A DNA stretch of 6,799 nucleotides from Phycisphaerales bacterium (GCA_007125255.1 SLDM01000052.1:1-6799); one strand, 5' to 3'; positions 1 to 5,418 are shown, counted from the stretch's first letter. Notes: generated by a model not told the origin, from the letters alone. Numbers and translations: made by a program.

Positions 1-666
1 CCCTACCCGCGCGAGCATGAGACGCTCTTCGATCGACTGGCCGAAGAGGGCGGGGCGGTTCTCAGCGAACTGCCGATGACGGCCGAGCCGGCGGCGGCTC
101 ATTTTCCGCGGCGAAACCGGATCATCTCCGGCCTCGCGCTCGGGACGCTGGTGATCGAAGCGGCGCAGCGCAGCGGCGCGCTCATCACCGCGCGGCTGGC
201 GGCGGAAGAGCATGGTCGAGAGGTGATGGCGGTTCCGGGAAGACTCGATTCACCCGCCTCGGCCGGGTGCCACAAACTGATTCGTGATGGCGGGGCGGCG
301 CTGGTCGTCGACCACGCCGACGTGATCGTCCAGGCGGAATCGGCAGCGCACCTGCTCCGCGCAGCCGGCGTGATCCGGCCCGATCCGGCCGGACGCCCGT
401 CACCCGATGGAGGGGGGCCGCCGGCAAATGGTCCGCAGGAGTCCCCCTCTCTGCGCGAGCTTCACCTGACCGACGGCCAGCGCGCAGTCCTGTCGGCGCT
501 TCGGGAGAAGGATCGATCTCACCCGGTTCTGCTCGATGACCTCGCCGCCGCCACGCAGCTTCCGATGAGCCGCCTGATGGCCGAGCTGACCCTGCTCCAG
601 CTCCGCGGACTGGTCCGGCGCGATCATCGGGGGGTGGGAATAAAAAGAGGGGGAGTGACGGAGTGA
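1..666 (+). CDS. dprA: DNA-processing protein DprA (Smf), 3' part
   Basis: The frame is open from base 1 and the gene is cut by the left edge, leaving 221 residues. DprA is a cytosolic protein that binds incoming single-stranded DNA and loads RecA during natural transformation; it is also conserved in bacteria not known to be competent. The visible part is the second half of the Rossmann-like DprA fold: PYPREHETLFDRLAEEG, then the hallmark FPRRNRIISGLALGTLVIEA, SGALITARLAAEEHGR, VMAVPGRLDSPASAGCHKLI and the RDGGAALV segment. After a Pro/Gly-rich linker comes a C-terminal winged-helix-like domain (LTDGQRAVLSAL to LRGLVRRDHRGVGI) typical of longer DprA proteins. The last residues (GGVTE) and the TGA stop are encoded by the start of the octamer repeat, so the original C-terminus may have been altered. 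An internal ATG at 76 is not the true start because conserved sequence lies upstream of it. The next gene is convergent. Confidence 0.95.
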   Translation, partial: PYPREHETLFDRLAEEGGAVLSELPMTAEPAAAHFPRRNRIISGLALGTLVIEAAQRSGALITARLAAEEHGREVMAVPGRLDSPASAGCHKLIRDGGAALVVDHADVIVQAESAAHLLRAAGVIRPDPAGRPSPDGGGPPANGPQESPSLRELHLTDGQRAVLSALREKDRSHPVLLDDLAAATQLPMSRLMAELTLLQLRGLVRRDHRGVGIKRGGVTE

Positions 667-722
667 CGGAGTAACGAAGTGAAAGAGAAAGGCACGAAGG
701 CACGGGGGCACGGAGGGGTGGT
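655..722 (+). repeat. octamer tandem repeat tract, plus orientation
   Basis: Successive 8-bp units read gtgacgga, gtgacgga, gtaacgaa, gtgaaaga, a 4-base break, then ggcacgaa, ggcacggg, ggcacgga, ggggtggt. The period of 8 is not a multiple of 3, so the tract is not coding-derived. It overlaps the last four codons of dprA and supplies its TGA at 664-666. Confidence 0.9.
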
Positions 723-777
723 GGCGCAGGGTGCCACGGCCAGCGAGCGCAGCGAGTCGGCCGTGCGAGATGGAAGC
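685..777 (+). repeat. 93-bp direct repeat, copy 1
   Basis: This segment matches 880-972 at 92 of 93 positions; the only difference is T at 722 against C at 917. It joins the ggcacgaa octamer tract to a hairpin-bearing block ending in gatggaagc. Near identity implies recent duplication or gene conversion. It resembles dispersed intergenic repeats rather than a gene; the reading frames through it are chance ones. Confidence 0.93.
735..765. repeat. hairpin in repeat copy 1
   Basis: The arms CACGGCC (735-741) and GGCCGTG (759-765) are perfect 7-bp complements around a 17-base loop. The loop carries the direct sub-repeat gcgagcgcagcgag. It has a REP-like layout. No T-run follows, so it is not a canonical intrinsic terminator, but it sits just after dprA and could stabilise or end its transcript. 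Confidence 0.6.
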
Positions 778-842
778 TCGATCACCGGATCGAAGTACGA
801 CGCCAAGCCGCAGTGACGGAGTAACGAAGGGGAGAGATCAAG

Positions 843-882
843 GCATCAAGGCATCGAGGCATCGAGTCATCGAGGCATCGAG
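843..882 (+). repeat. octamer array gcatcgag
   Basis: Five 8-bp units follow each other: gcatcaag, gcatcgag, gcatcgag, tcatcgag, gcatcgag, with a partial unit before 843. The period and the central tCGa word match the neighbouring gtgacgga and ggcacgaa octamers, which points to one slippage-prone family. A further gtgacggagtaacgaag word lies at 813-829. Confidence 0.88.
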
Positions 883-972
883 AAAGGCACGAAGGCACGG
901 GGGCACGGAGGGGTGGCGGCGCAGGGTGCCACGGCCAGCGAGCGCAGCGAGTCGGCCGTGCGAGATGGAAGC
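880..972 (+). repeat. 93-bp direct repeat, copy 2
   Basis: Second copy of the 685-777 element in the same orientation, offset by exactly 195 bases, with one mismatch. It contains the same hairpin (930-960, arms CACGGCC and GGCCGTG). The sequence diverges abruptly after gatggaagc in both copies, which marks the element's right boundary. Confidence 0.93.
930..960. repeat. hairpin in repeat copy 2
   Basis: Identical to the hairpin in copy 1: arms at 930-936 and 954-960, perfect 7-bp complement, 17-base loop. Confidence 0.6.
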
Positions 973-1055
973 ACGATCGACGTATCGAATGATGACGCCC
1001 ATTCACCACCGGTGTGCCCCGGCAGGTCGGCTCGCGGGCATTCGCCCCGCAAGCC

Positions 1056-1135
1056 GTCACTTCGTTACTCCGTCACACCGTCACTTCGTCACTTTCCCTC
1101 CGTGCCTCCGTGCCTTCGTCCCTACGTGCCTTTGC
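1056..1135 (-). repeat. octamer repeat tract, inverted orientation
   Basis: The 20-mer at 1057-1076 is the exact reverse complement of 663-682, and the rest is the reverse complement of the ggcacgga-type octamers. The octamer family therefore flanks this convergent spacer in opposite orientations, each copy next to the 3' end of one gene. The tract runs into the aminotransferase and supplies its last codons and its stop. Confidence 0.9.
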
Positions 1136-2324
1136 CCATCACCACCTCCCCCAGCCGTTCAATCGCCTCCGCCTTCAGATAGATCTGGCAGCTGACGCGG
1201 ATCCACCAGTGATCGTTCCATTCGATGACCGGGACCTCGATCCGGTGTTCCCGGCTCAGGCAGTGACGCAATCGCTCTGCGCTGCCGAATCGGGCTTTCG
1301 CCGATTCGGGGACGCGCACCGTGGCCATTGAGCCGAGCATCGAACCGTCCGGCGGTGAGATCGGCTCGACGTCCCATGCTCGTGTCAGATGCTGATGCGC
1401 CCACTTCGCGAGTCCGTGGTTGTACCCGCGCACGCGCTCCCACCCGTAGGTCTCGAAGTAGTCGATCGCCGCGGGCACGCTCAGCCAGGCGGAGAGATCG
1501 TGCGTACCCTGCCAGGCAAACTCCGCGGCGAGTCCCTGCTGGTAGTGATGGGAGATCGTGAGCGGATGAATCTCCGCCTGCCGGTCCGGGTGTACCCAGA
1601 GAAACGCCGATCCAACCGGGGCGGAGAGCCACTTGTGGAGGTTGCCCGTGTAGTAGGTCGCGCCGAGCTTTGAAAGTTCCGTGATGTCCAGATCGAACAT
1701 GCCGACCGCATGGGCGCCGTCGACAAGCACATCGATGCCGCGGTCGCGGCACATGCGCAGGATCGGCTCGATGGGAAAGAGCAGGGCCGTCGGCGAGGTC
1801 ATGTGGTCGAGAATGAACAGCTTCGTCCGCTCGGTCAGGGCGCCTTCGATCGCATCGAGCACCTGCTCCGGACCGGTCACCGGCAGCGGCAGTTCGGCTT
1901 CCACCGCCGTGGCGCCGATCTGCCCGGCGACGTGACGCATGCTCATCCGGACCGCGTTATAGACGTGATCGAGCGTCAGGATCTCATCGCCCGGCGCGAA
2001 GGAAAGCGATCGCAGGACGGCGTTGACGCCTCCCGTGGCATTGGTCACGAACCCGAAGTCTTCCCCGCGAATTTTCAGAAACTCGGCGAGGCGTTCCTTG
2101 GCATCCAGGAGCCGGTGAGGGCGCCGGCGGTCGAGGAACTCCACGGGCCGGGCTTCGAACTGGTGGCGGAGTTCCTGGTGCGTCTCGACCACTGCCTTCG
2201 GGCGGGCCCCGAAGCATCCATGGTTCATGAACGCGATCTCCGGATCGAGCATCCACTCGTCCATGATTCGGTCGCCGATCGGGGGAGGCGGGTGAAACAA
2301 CTCCTGGCTGGTTTTCGTATCCAT
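1122..2324 (-). CDS. class V PLP-dependent aminotransferase (isopenicillin-N-epimerase-like)
   Basis: Complete 400-residue cytosolic enzyme of fold-type I, the usual length for the family. Visible landmarks: substrate-side MNHGCFG (33-39); cofactor-phosphate region VTNATGGVNAV (93-103); VDGAHAVG (201-208) with Asp202 for the pyridine nitrogen and His205; and YYTGNLHKWLSAP (224-236), where Lys231 should form the Schiff base. WWIRVSCQIY (373-382) carries Arg377, the likely carboxylate-binding residue. The HKW-AP context is that of the isopenicillin N epimerase / cysteine desulfurase-like branch. No beta-lactam pathway gene is nearby, so the substrate is unknown and the epimerase name should not be taken literally. 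ATG at 2324 has no clear ribosome binding site; an in-frame ATG at residue 21 is an alternative start. The final residues GKGT and the TAG come from the inverted octamer repeat. The gene is convergent with dprA. Confidence 0.93.
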   Translation of the reverse strand: MDTKTSQELFHPPPPIGDRIMDEWMLDPEIAFMNHGCFGARPKAVVETHQELRHQFEARPVEFLDRRRPHRLLDAKERLAEFLKIRGEDFGFVTNATGGVNAVLRSLSFAPGDEILTLDHVYNAVRMSMRHVAGQIGATAVEAELPLPVTGPEQVLDAIEGALTERTKLFILDHMTSPTALLFPIEPILRMCRDRGIDVLVDGAHAVGMFDLDITELSKLGATYYTGNLHKWLSAPVGSAFLWVHPDRQAEIHPLTISHHYQQGLAAEFAWQGTHDLSAWLSVPAAIDYFETYGWERVRGYNHGLAKWAHQHLTRAWDVEPISPPDGSMLGSMATVRVPESAKARFGSAERLRHCLSREHRIEVPVIEWNDHWWIRVSCQIYLKAEAIERLGEVVMGKGT

Positions 2325-2374
2325 GCGCTACAGAGTAATCAGGGTGGTGATCGGTGTCAGCCGGATCTGCCACT

Positions 2375-2434
2375 GATATGGCCACCGATATGGCCAGCGA
2401 TAGAGCCAGTGATACGGCCAGTCAGATGGCAGAA
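2375..2434 (+). repeat. 12-bp tandem repeat, gatatggccacc type
   Basis: Units are gatatggccacc, gatatggccagc, gatagagccagt, gatacggccagt and a degraded cagatggcagaa. The array lies in the 5' flank of the minus-strand aminotransferase, 50 to 110 bases upstream of its start codon. It could sit in that gene's promoter or leader, but no promoter boxes are recognisable. Confidence 0.85.
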
Positions 2435-2582
2435 TCAAGCCCGCGGCCGAGTGGGGTGCAACCTGAACAGATTTTTCACGCAAAACCATTTGCCATACGG
2501 CCAGTGTTGGGGTAACGTTGTCCAAACAGGATTGCGGATTTTCTCAAGTTCGTAATCAGTTCGGTCCGAATCACTCAGAGCC

Positions 2583-2699
2583 GGAGGCTGGCTTCGGAGG
2601 CTGGCTTCGGAAGCTGGATTCGGAAGCTGGCTTCGGAGGCTGGATTCGGAAGCTGGCTTCGGAGGCTGGATTCGGAAGCTGGCTTCGGAGGCTGGAACT
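2583..2699 (+). repeat. 13-bp minisatellite, nine units
   Basis: Nine consecutive 13-bp units: ggaggctggcttc twice, ggaagctggattc, ggaagctggcttc, then the pair ggaggctggattc / ggaagctggcttc twice, and a final ggaggctggaact. Units differ at two positions (g/a at base 4, c/a at base 10), and the alternating pair shows 26-bp higher-order duplication. A period of 13 is incompatible with a conserved reading frame, so this is non-coding DNA grown by slippage or unequal recombination. Confidence 0.95.
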
Positions 2700-2918
2700 G
2701 GACGTGGGAGCCGGAAATTTGAACGGGATGTACGAGCTGAACGCTGGATCTGGACGGCAGGCCCGGTCGGTGGGCCCGGACAGTCGCAAGTCGCCGCTGA
2801 GAAAAACTTCGTCCGCGGAGGCGAGGCGAAAGCGACGTACGAACAATACCTGCGGACAATGAGGCGAGGACCAGTCAGGAACCAGACACTATTGCCAGGC
2901 ACCTTACGATGGTCGGCG

Positions 2919-2937
2919 GCCCGTCGGGATGACGGGC
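2919..2937. repeat. short perfect hairpin
   Basis: GCCCGTC (2919-2925) pairs perfectly with GACGGGC (2931-2937) around a 5-base loop. No T-run follows on either strand, so an intrinsic terminator is not supported. Its role is unknown. Confidence 0.5.
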
Positions 2938-3061
2938 AACACGTGAAGATCTCGCCGTGCTTTTCTGCGAACAACCACTCGCGCAGACGAGCCGGCGGAT
3001 TCGGGCCCTGCCCTGGATGATGGCGGGTCCCGGGGATGCGGACAGAAGAACGGAGTCGAGT

Positions 3062-4510
3062 ATGAGCAGTCCCTTGGTGATGACCGGTCCCGGCGGCGGA
3101 TATCGGCGGCAGTACTTTGGTTCTCCGGATCATCGGGGCCATCCGGATCAACGGGGCCAACGGGATCGTCGGGGCCCGCGGGATCATCGGCAGGGGCACA
3201 CTTCAAGGGGGCGCCTCATCAAGGTCATCGGTTCGGCTGGCTCTCCACTACTGGAGGGGCCAACTGAAGGGCCGACCATAGGGCCAGTTGAAAGCCACCC
3301 GGCCGGACTGATGGCGGGCCGTGGAAAGAGTCCCGTGAAGATCCCGCCGGGAGCGTCGGGAGATCACCCCGCCGATCGGCACCAATCCGCTTCTTCTGGA
3401 TCATCTCGGTCATCCGGATCATCTGAAGCATCCATCCCGTTCGTATCCCAATCAGCGTCGGAGGCGGCCGGTGAGTTCGGGTTCGAGCCATCCCCGGCCG
3501 GCAGGGAGAATCGATCGGGGGAGCGTGCCGCTGGCGGCCCAACCGGCGGTCCAACTGGCGGCCCAACTGGCGGCCCAACTGGCGGCCCAATTGGCCGCGC
3601 AACAAGACGGAACGGTGGCGAACACCACATCGACCGGAGGGACGGACAGACCCATGCACGAGATGGACAACTTGCACGAGGAGCAGACTGGCTCGAGCGC
3701 TGGCTCGGAATCGACCGGGTCGTGTTTGACTCAGTGGAGATAAGCCCGCAGGCCATGGCGGCGATGCACTCCGGCCGAGTGCCGGGTGGCGAGCCCGCGC
3801 GGAGTCGACCATCGGCGTTTCGTCCCGTCGCCACGCTCAGAGTGGCGCAGCACTGGATCGGCAGCCAGATGGCGCTGCTCGCAGAGCTGGAAGGGCGGTT
3901 GTTCGAAGCCGCGGAGCAACTCGCCTCACCGATGGCCTCACCGATGGCCGCACAGCTGGCCGTACAGATGGCCGCGCCGCCGCCGACGCGGCGGCAGGAG
4001 GAGCGGGCTGGCGGTGGCGAAGCGCCAGACCTGCAGCGAGACCTGCAGCCAGACTTGCGGCCGGGGAATCGCCGGGAGGTCGGGCCGATCGGGATGGCCT
4101 CCACAGGGCTGGTTCATACATCGGGCCAGGCATCGGGCCAGACATCGGGCCATACATCGGGCCCGAAGCCGTCAGCAGTCAACGAGGAGGAAGAATTTCA
4201 GGAACAGTCAGATCGGATCGCGATTTCACAGGTACACGCCACCGCCGCCCCGTCCGAAGTGGTGGAACCACAGGCCGGAGTGGTGGAAACACAGGAGAGA
4301 ACGCATGAACCTCACCCCGAAGCAGCTCAAGATTCTTCAACTGATTCGAGATTCACGGGTCACCCGTGGCTATTCCCCGACCATGCAGGAGCTCGCCGAC
4401 GAACTCGGCATCAGCAAGGTCACCGTCTTCGAGCACGTCGAGGCGCTGATCAAGAAAGGCGCGCTCAAACGCGAAGCGAACAAGGCACGCTCTTTGTCTA
4501 TCTGCGATAG
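3062..4510 (+). CDS. low-complexity repeat-rich ORF, doubtful
   Basis: This frame is open for 482 residues from ATG 3062 (GGAG at 3052-3055, 6 bases upstream) and can extend to a GTG at 2957. I recognise no family, signal peptide or membrane segment. It is rich in Gly, Ser, Pro, Arg, Gln and Ala and is built from short repeats: PDHRGH-type hexapeptides, GPTE, SGS/SRS, five GGPT/GGPI units, SPMA/QMA, DLQ and TSGQ. Between the arrays, at about 3680-3925, lies a more protein-like part (DWLERWLGIDRVVFDSVEI, then RVAQHWIGSQMALLAELEGRLFEAAEQLA) with a helical, coding-like look. In favour of coding: every array in this frame has a period divisible by 3. Against: it enters lexA by 206 bases in another frame, third-position bias is weaker than in dprA, and GC-rich DNA gives long chance frames. 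It may be a decayed or frameshifted gene whose real end lies before 4305. Confidence 0.3.
   Translation: MSSPLVMTGPGGGYRRQYFGSPDHRGHPDQRGQRDRRGPRDHRQGHTSRGRLIKVIGSAGSPLLEGPTEGPTIGPVESHPAGLMAGRGKSPVKIPPGASGDHPADRHQSASSGSSRSSGSSEASIPFVSQSASEAAGEFGFEPSPAGRENRSGERAAGGPTGGPTGGPTGGPTGGPIGRATRRNGGEHHIDRRDGQTHARDGQLARGADWLERWLGIDRVVFDSVEISPQAMAAMHSGRVPGGEPARSRPSAFRPVATLRVAQHWIGSQMALLAELEGRLFEAAEQLASPMASPMAAQLAVQMAAPPPTRRQEERAGGGEAPDLQRDLQPDLRPGNRREVGPIGMASTGLVHTSGQASGQTSGHTSGPKPSAVNEEEEFQEQSDRIAISQVHATAAPSEVVEPQAGVVETQERTHEPHPEAAQDSSTDSRFTGHPWLFPDHAGARRRTRHQQGHRLRARRGADQERRAQTRSEQGTLFVYLR
3125..3196 (+). repeat. 18-bp tandem repeat, four units
   Basis: Units are ccggatcatcggggccat, ccggatcaacggggccaa, cgggatcgtcggggcccg and cgggatcatcggcagggg. 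In the long plus-strand frame they read as PDHRGH-like hexapeptides. The core atc-tcggggcc recurs in the 4119-4166 array. Confidence 0.85.
3257..3292 (+). repeat. 12-bp tandem repeat, three units
   Basis: Units are gggccaactgaa, gggccgaccata and gggccagttgaa. They read GPTE, GPTI, GPVE in the long plus-strand frame. The units are degenerate, so the array is old or under weak constraint. Confidence 0.7.
3396..3431 (+). repeat. 9-bp tandem repeat, four units
   Basis: Units are ctggatcat, ctcggtcat, ccggatcat and ctgaagcat, giving a Ser/Gly-rich stretch in the long plus-strand frame. The word ccggatcat is also the start of the 18-bp unit at 3125. Confidence 0.7.
3531..3602 (+). repeat. 12-bp tandem repeat ctggcggcccaa, six units
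   Basis: Units are ctggcggcccaa, ccggcggtccaa, ctggcggcccaa three times, and a diverged ttggccgcgcaa. In the long plus-strand frame they encode GGPT units ending in GGPI. The two changes in the second unit are synonymous in that frame, which weakly favours coding. Confidence 0.92.
3925..3972 (+). repeat. 12-bp tandem repeat, four units
   Basis: Units are ctcaccgatggc twice, cgcacagctggc and cgtacagatggc. They read ASPM ASPM AAQL AVQM in the long plus-strand frame. The cagatggc word is shared with the last unit of the 2375-2434 array. Confidence 0.85.
4028..4063 (+). repeat. 12-bp tandem repeat, three units
   Basis: Units are gacctgcagcga, gacctgcagcca and gacttgcggccg, reading DLQR DLQP DLRP in the long plus-strand frame. 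Confidence 0.78.
4119..4166 (+). repeat. 12-bp tandem repeat catcgggccagg, four units
   Basis: Units are catcgggccagg, catcgggccaga, catcgggccata and catcgggcccga. The array ends 138 bases before the lexA start codon. In the long plus-strand frame it reads TSGQ-like tetrapeptides. Direct repeats this close to a regulated gene could also bind a protein, but nothing here proves it. Confidence 0.9.
4259..4300 (+). promoter_or_regulatory. doubled 21-bp motif in the lexA leader
   Basis: Two adjacent 21-bp copies begin gtggtggaaccacagg (4259) and gtggtggaaacacagg (4280). Each holds a small inverted repeat: GTGG-aa-CCAC in the first, and GTG-gaaa-CAC in the second. The second copy contains the lexA ribosome binding site. 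Spacing of 21 bp (two helical turns) would put two bound dimers on the same DNA face. LexA genes are normally autoregulated, so these are candidate operator sites; that is inference, and they match neither the E. coli CTGT-N8-ACAG nor the Gram-positive GAAC-type SOS box. Confidence 0.4.
4293..4299 (+). promoter_or_regulatory. lexA ribosome binding site
   Basis: AGGAGAG lies 5 bases before ATG 4305. It fixes this ATG as the start although the frame stays open upstream to 3786; the upstream translation is Arg/Trp-rich and unlike any LexA. Confidence 0.8.
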
Positions 4511-4922
4511 CGCGGTCGTGCCCGATGAATCTCGGCCGCTCAACTTCCCGCTGGTGGGAAAGATCGCGGCCGGCAATCCGATCGAGAAGTACGAGCAGTC
4601 CGATTCGCTGAGCCTGGAGGAAATCTTCGGCCCGCGCGTCGGTCAGAAGGTCGGCAGCTACGCGCTCTGCGTCGACGGTGATTCGATGAAGGACGAAGGT
4701 ATTCTTGACGGTGATTACGTCATCGTCGAGCGGCGTGATACCGCGAGGAACGGAGAGCGGGTCGTGGCCCTCCTGGCCAACGGTGAGACCACGCTCAAGA
4801 CGTTCTTCAAGGAGGCGGATGGACGGATCCGGCTCCAGCCGGCGAACCCCGACTTCGAACCGATCATCGTCAAGGATTGCAGCGTTCAAGGCGTGGTGAT
4901 CGGCGTGCTGCGCCGGTACTGA
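4305..4922 (+). CDS. lexA: LexA repressor (SOS regulator)
   Basis: Complete 205-residue protein, close to the 202 of E. coli LexA. LexA represses DNA-damage genes; RecA filaments on single-stranded DNA trigger its self-cleavage. The N-terminal winged helix-turn-helix (1-65) begins MNLTPKQLKILQLIRD and continues with GYSPTMQELADELGIS and recognition helix KVTVFEHVEALIKKG. The S24-type C-terminal domain has the scissile Ala89-Gly90 in VGKIAAGNPIE, nucleophile Ser127 in VDGDSMKDEGI and general-base Lys165 in ETTLKTFF, so cleavage should be intact. The recognition helix differs from that of E. coli, so a different operator is expected. The start is set by AGGAGAG just upstream. A terminator follows 72 bases after the stop, so lexA probably ends its transcript. 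The partner gene recA is not in the window. Confidence 0.97.
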   Translation: MNLTPKQLKILQLIRDSRVTRGYSPTMQELADELGISKVTVFEHVEALIKKGALKREANKARSLSICDSAVVPDESRPLNFPLVGKIAAGNPIEKYEQSDSLSLEEIFGPRVGQKVGSYALCVDGDSMKDEGILDGDYVIVERRDTARNGERVVALLANGETTLKTFFKEADGRIRLQPANPDFEPIIVKDCSVQGVVIGVLRRY

Positions 4923-4994
4923 TCCAATCACAGCCGATCTCTGCCGTACCCACGCCAATCATTCGTCCCAATCTGAATTTCGTCCCTGAGCCGA

Positions 4995-5026
4995 CAGACG
5001 CTGCTTCATCGCAGCGTTTGTTTTTA
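4995..5026 (+). terminator. intrinsic terminator after lexA
   Basis: CAGACGCTGC (4995-5004) pairs with GCAGCGTTTG (5011-5020), ten pairs including one G-U, around a 6-base loop ttcatc. The tract TTTTTA (5021-5026) follows. This is a classical Rho-independent terminator on the plus strand. Confidence 0.88.
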
Positions 5027-5228
5027 TGGATCGTCTCATCGTCACATGCATGCTCCGTGCTGCGGATAGGGTTGCGCGTTGTCTGAAATCACACCATGTG
5101 CCGCAGGCGTCTGCCGCCCCACGGCCTGCCATCCAGGTCATCGCAGGGCAACCATTCAAGTGGCCGATGATTCAGGCAATTGATCCGAATGGACCATGAC
5201 ACCGAACACCACAGCCGGAACATGTTCG

Positions 5229-5255
5229 CTACGGCCAGAGGGTGAAGGGCCGTAG
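5229..5255. repeat. inverted repeat ctacggcc / ggccgtag
   Basis: CTACGGCC (5229-5236) pairs perfectly with GGCCGTAG (5248-5255) around an 11-base loop. No T-run follows. It could be an RNA hairpin or a protein site upstream of the lipoprotein gene. Confidence 0.5.
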
Positions 5256-5295
5256 ATGTCGCGGTGGCTCTGCCGCAGGGTGCATGGGGTTGGTA

Positions 5296-5319
5296 CCATG
5301 AGCCAAACCTCATGGCTCA
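5296..5319. repeat. overlapping inverted repeats ccatgag / ctcatgg
   Basis: Two alternative 7-bp stems share bases: CCATGAG (5296-5302) with CTCATGG (5309-5315), and TGAGCCA (5299-5305) with TGGCTCA (5313-5319). The two pairings exclude each other. The site lies 100 bases before the lipoprotein start, so it may be an operator or an alternative RNA fold; function unknown. Confidence 0.45.
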
Positions 5320-5406
5320 AAATCTCGAAGATGAGTCGCGAACTGTACAACTGGGATCGATGATTCGTGACCTTTGAGGTAAGGGAAAATGTGTTCAAAG
5401 AAGTGC

Positions 5407-5411
5407 AGGAG
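5407..5411 (+). promoter_or_regulatory. ribosome binding site of the lipoprotein gene
   Basis: AGGAG lies 7 bases before ATG 5419 and decides that start. The competing in-frame ATG at 5389 has a weaker AAGGGA only 3 bases before it. Confidence 0.65.
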
Positions 5412-5418
5412 CGCGATC

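Larger units (their letters stand above)
2435..3061. other. spacer without a recognisable gene
   Basis: No protein family is recognisable in any frame. The stretch holds the 13-bp minisatellite (2583-2699) and a hairpin (2919-2937). The reading frames across the minisatellite are created by its 13-base period, which cycles through all three frames. An imperfect duplication of about 15 bases (near 3017 and 3077, 60 bases apart, both reading M-A/T-GPG) straddles its right end. Confidence 0.55.
5027..5388. other. spacer between lexA and the lipoprotein gene
   Basis: No recognisable gene. Several short frames exist on the minus strand (for example 5089-5313 and 5156-5398) but match no family I know and have no convincing ribosome binding sites. 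The stretch contains the inverted repeats at 5229-5255 and 5296-5319. The promoter of the downstream gene should lie here, but I cannot point to clear -35 and -10 boxes. Confidence 0.5.

Noticed and set aside
731..1195. 154-residue plus-strand reading frame and its antisense counterparts
   Set aside because: It lies across the octamer and 93-bp repeats; the translated repeats (CEMEARS, RPASAASRPC) simply mirror the DNA duplication, and there is no family resemblance.
1710..2555. 281-residue plus-strand frame opposite the aminotransferase
   Set aside because: It is the antisense of a clearly conserved PLP enzyme with intact catalytic motifs; GC-rich coding DNA often leaves this frame open.
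3364..4104. 246-residue minus-strand frame with GPPV repeats
   Set aside because: The repeats are the reverse of the ggcggcccaact array; there is no family signature, and the plus-strand frame is longer and more coding-like.
4119..4166. Iterons of a replication origin or a CRISPR array
   Set aside because: The 12-bp units are directly contiguous with no spacers, and there are no DnaA-box clusters, rep gene or cas genes in the window.
3786..4304. N-terminal extension of LexA to an upstream ATG at 3786
   Set aside because: The extension is Arg/Trp/Pro-rich out-of-frame repeat translation, while ATG 4305 has a good ribosome binding site and gives the normal LexA length and N-terminus.
4959..5159. 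Small minus-strand frames between lexA and the lipoprotein gene
   Set aside because: No recognisable family and no ribosome binding site, and one of them covers the lexA terminator.
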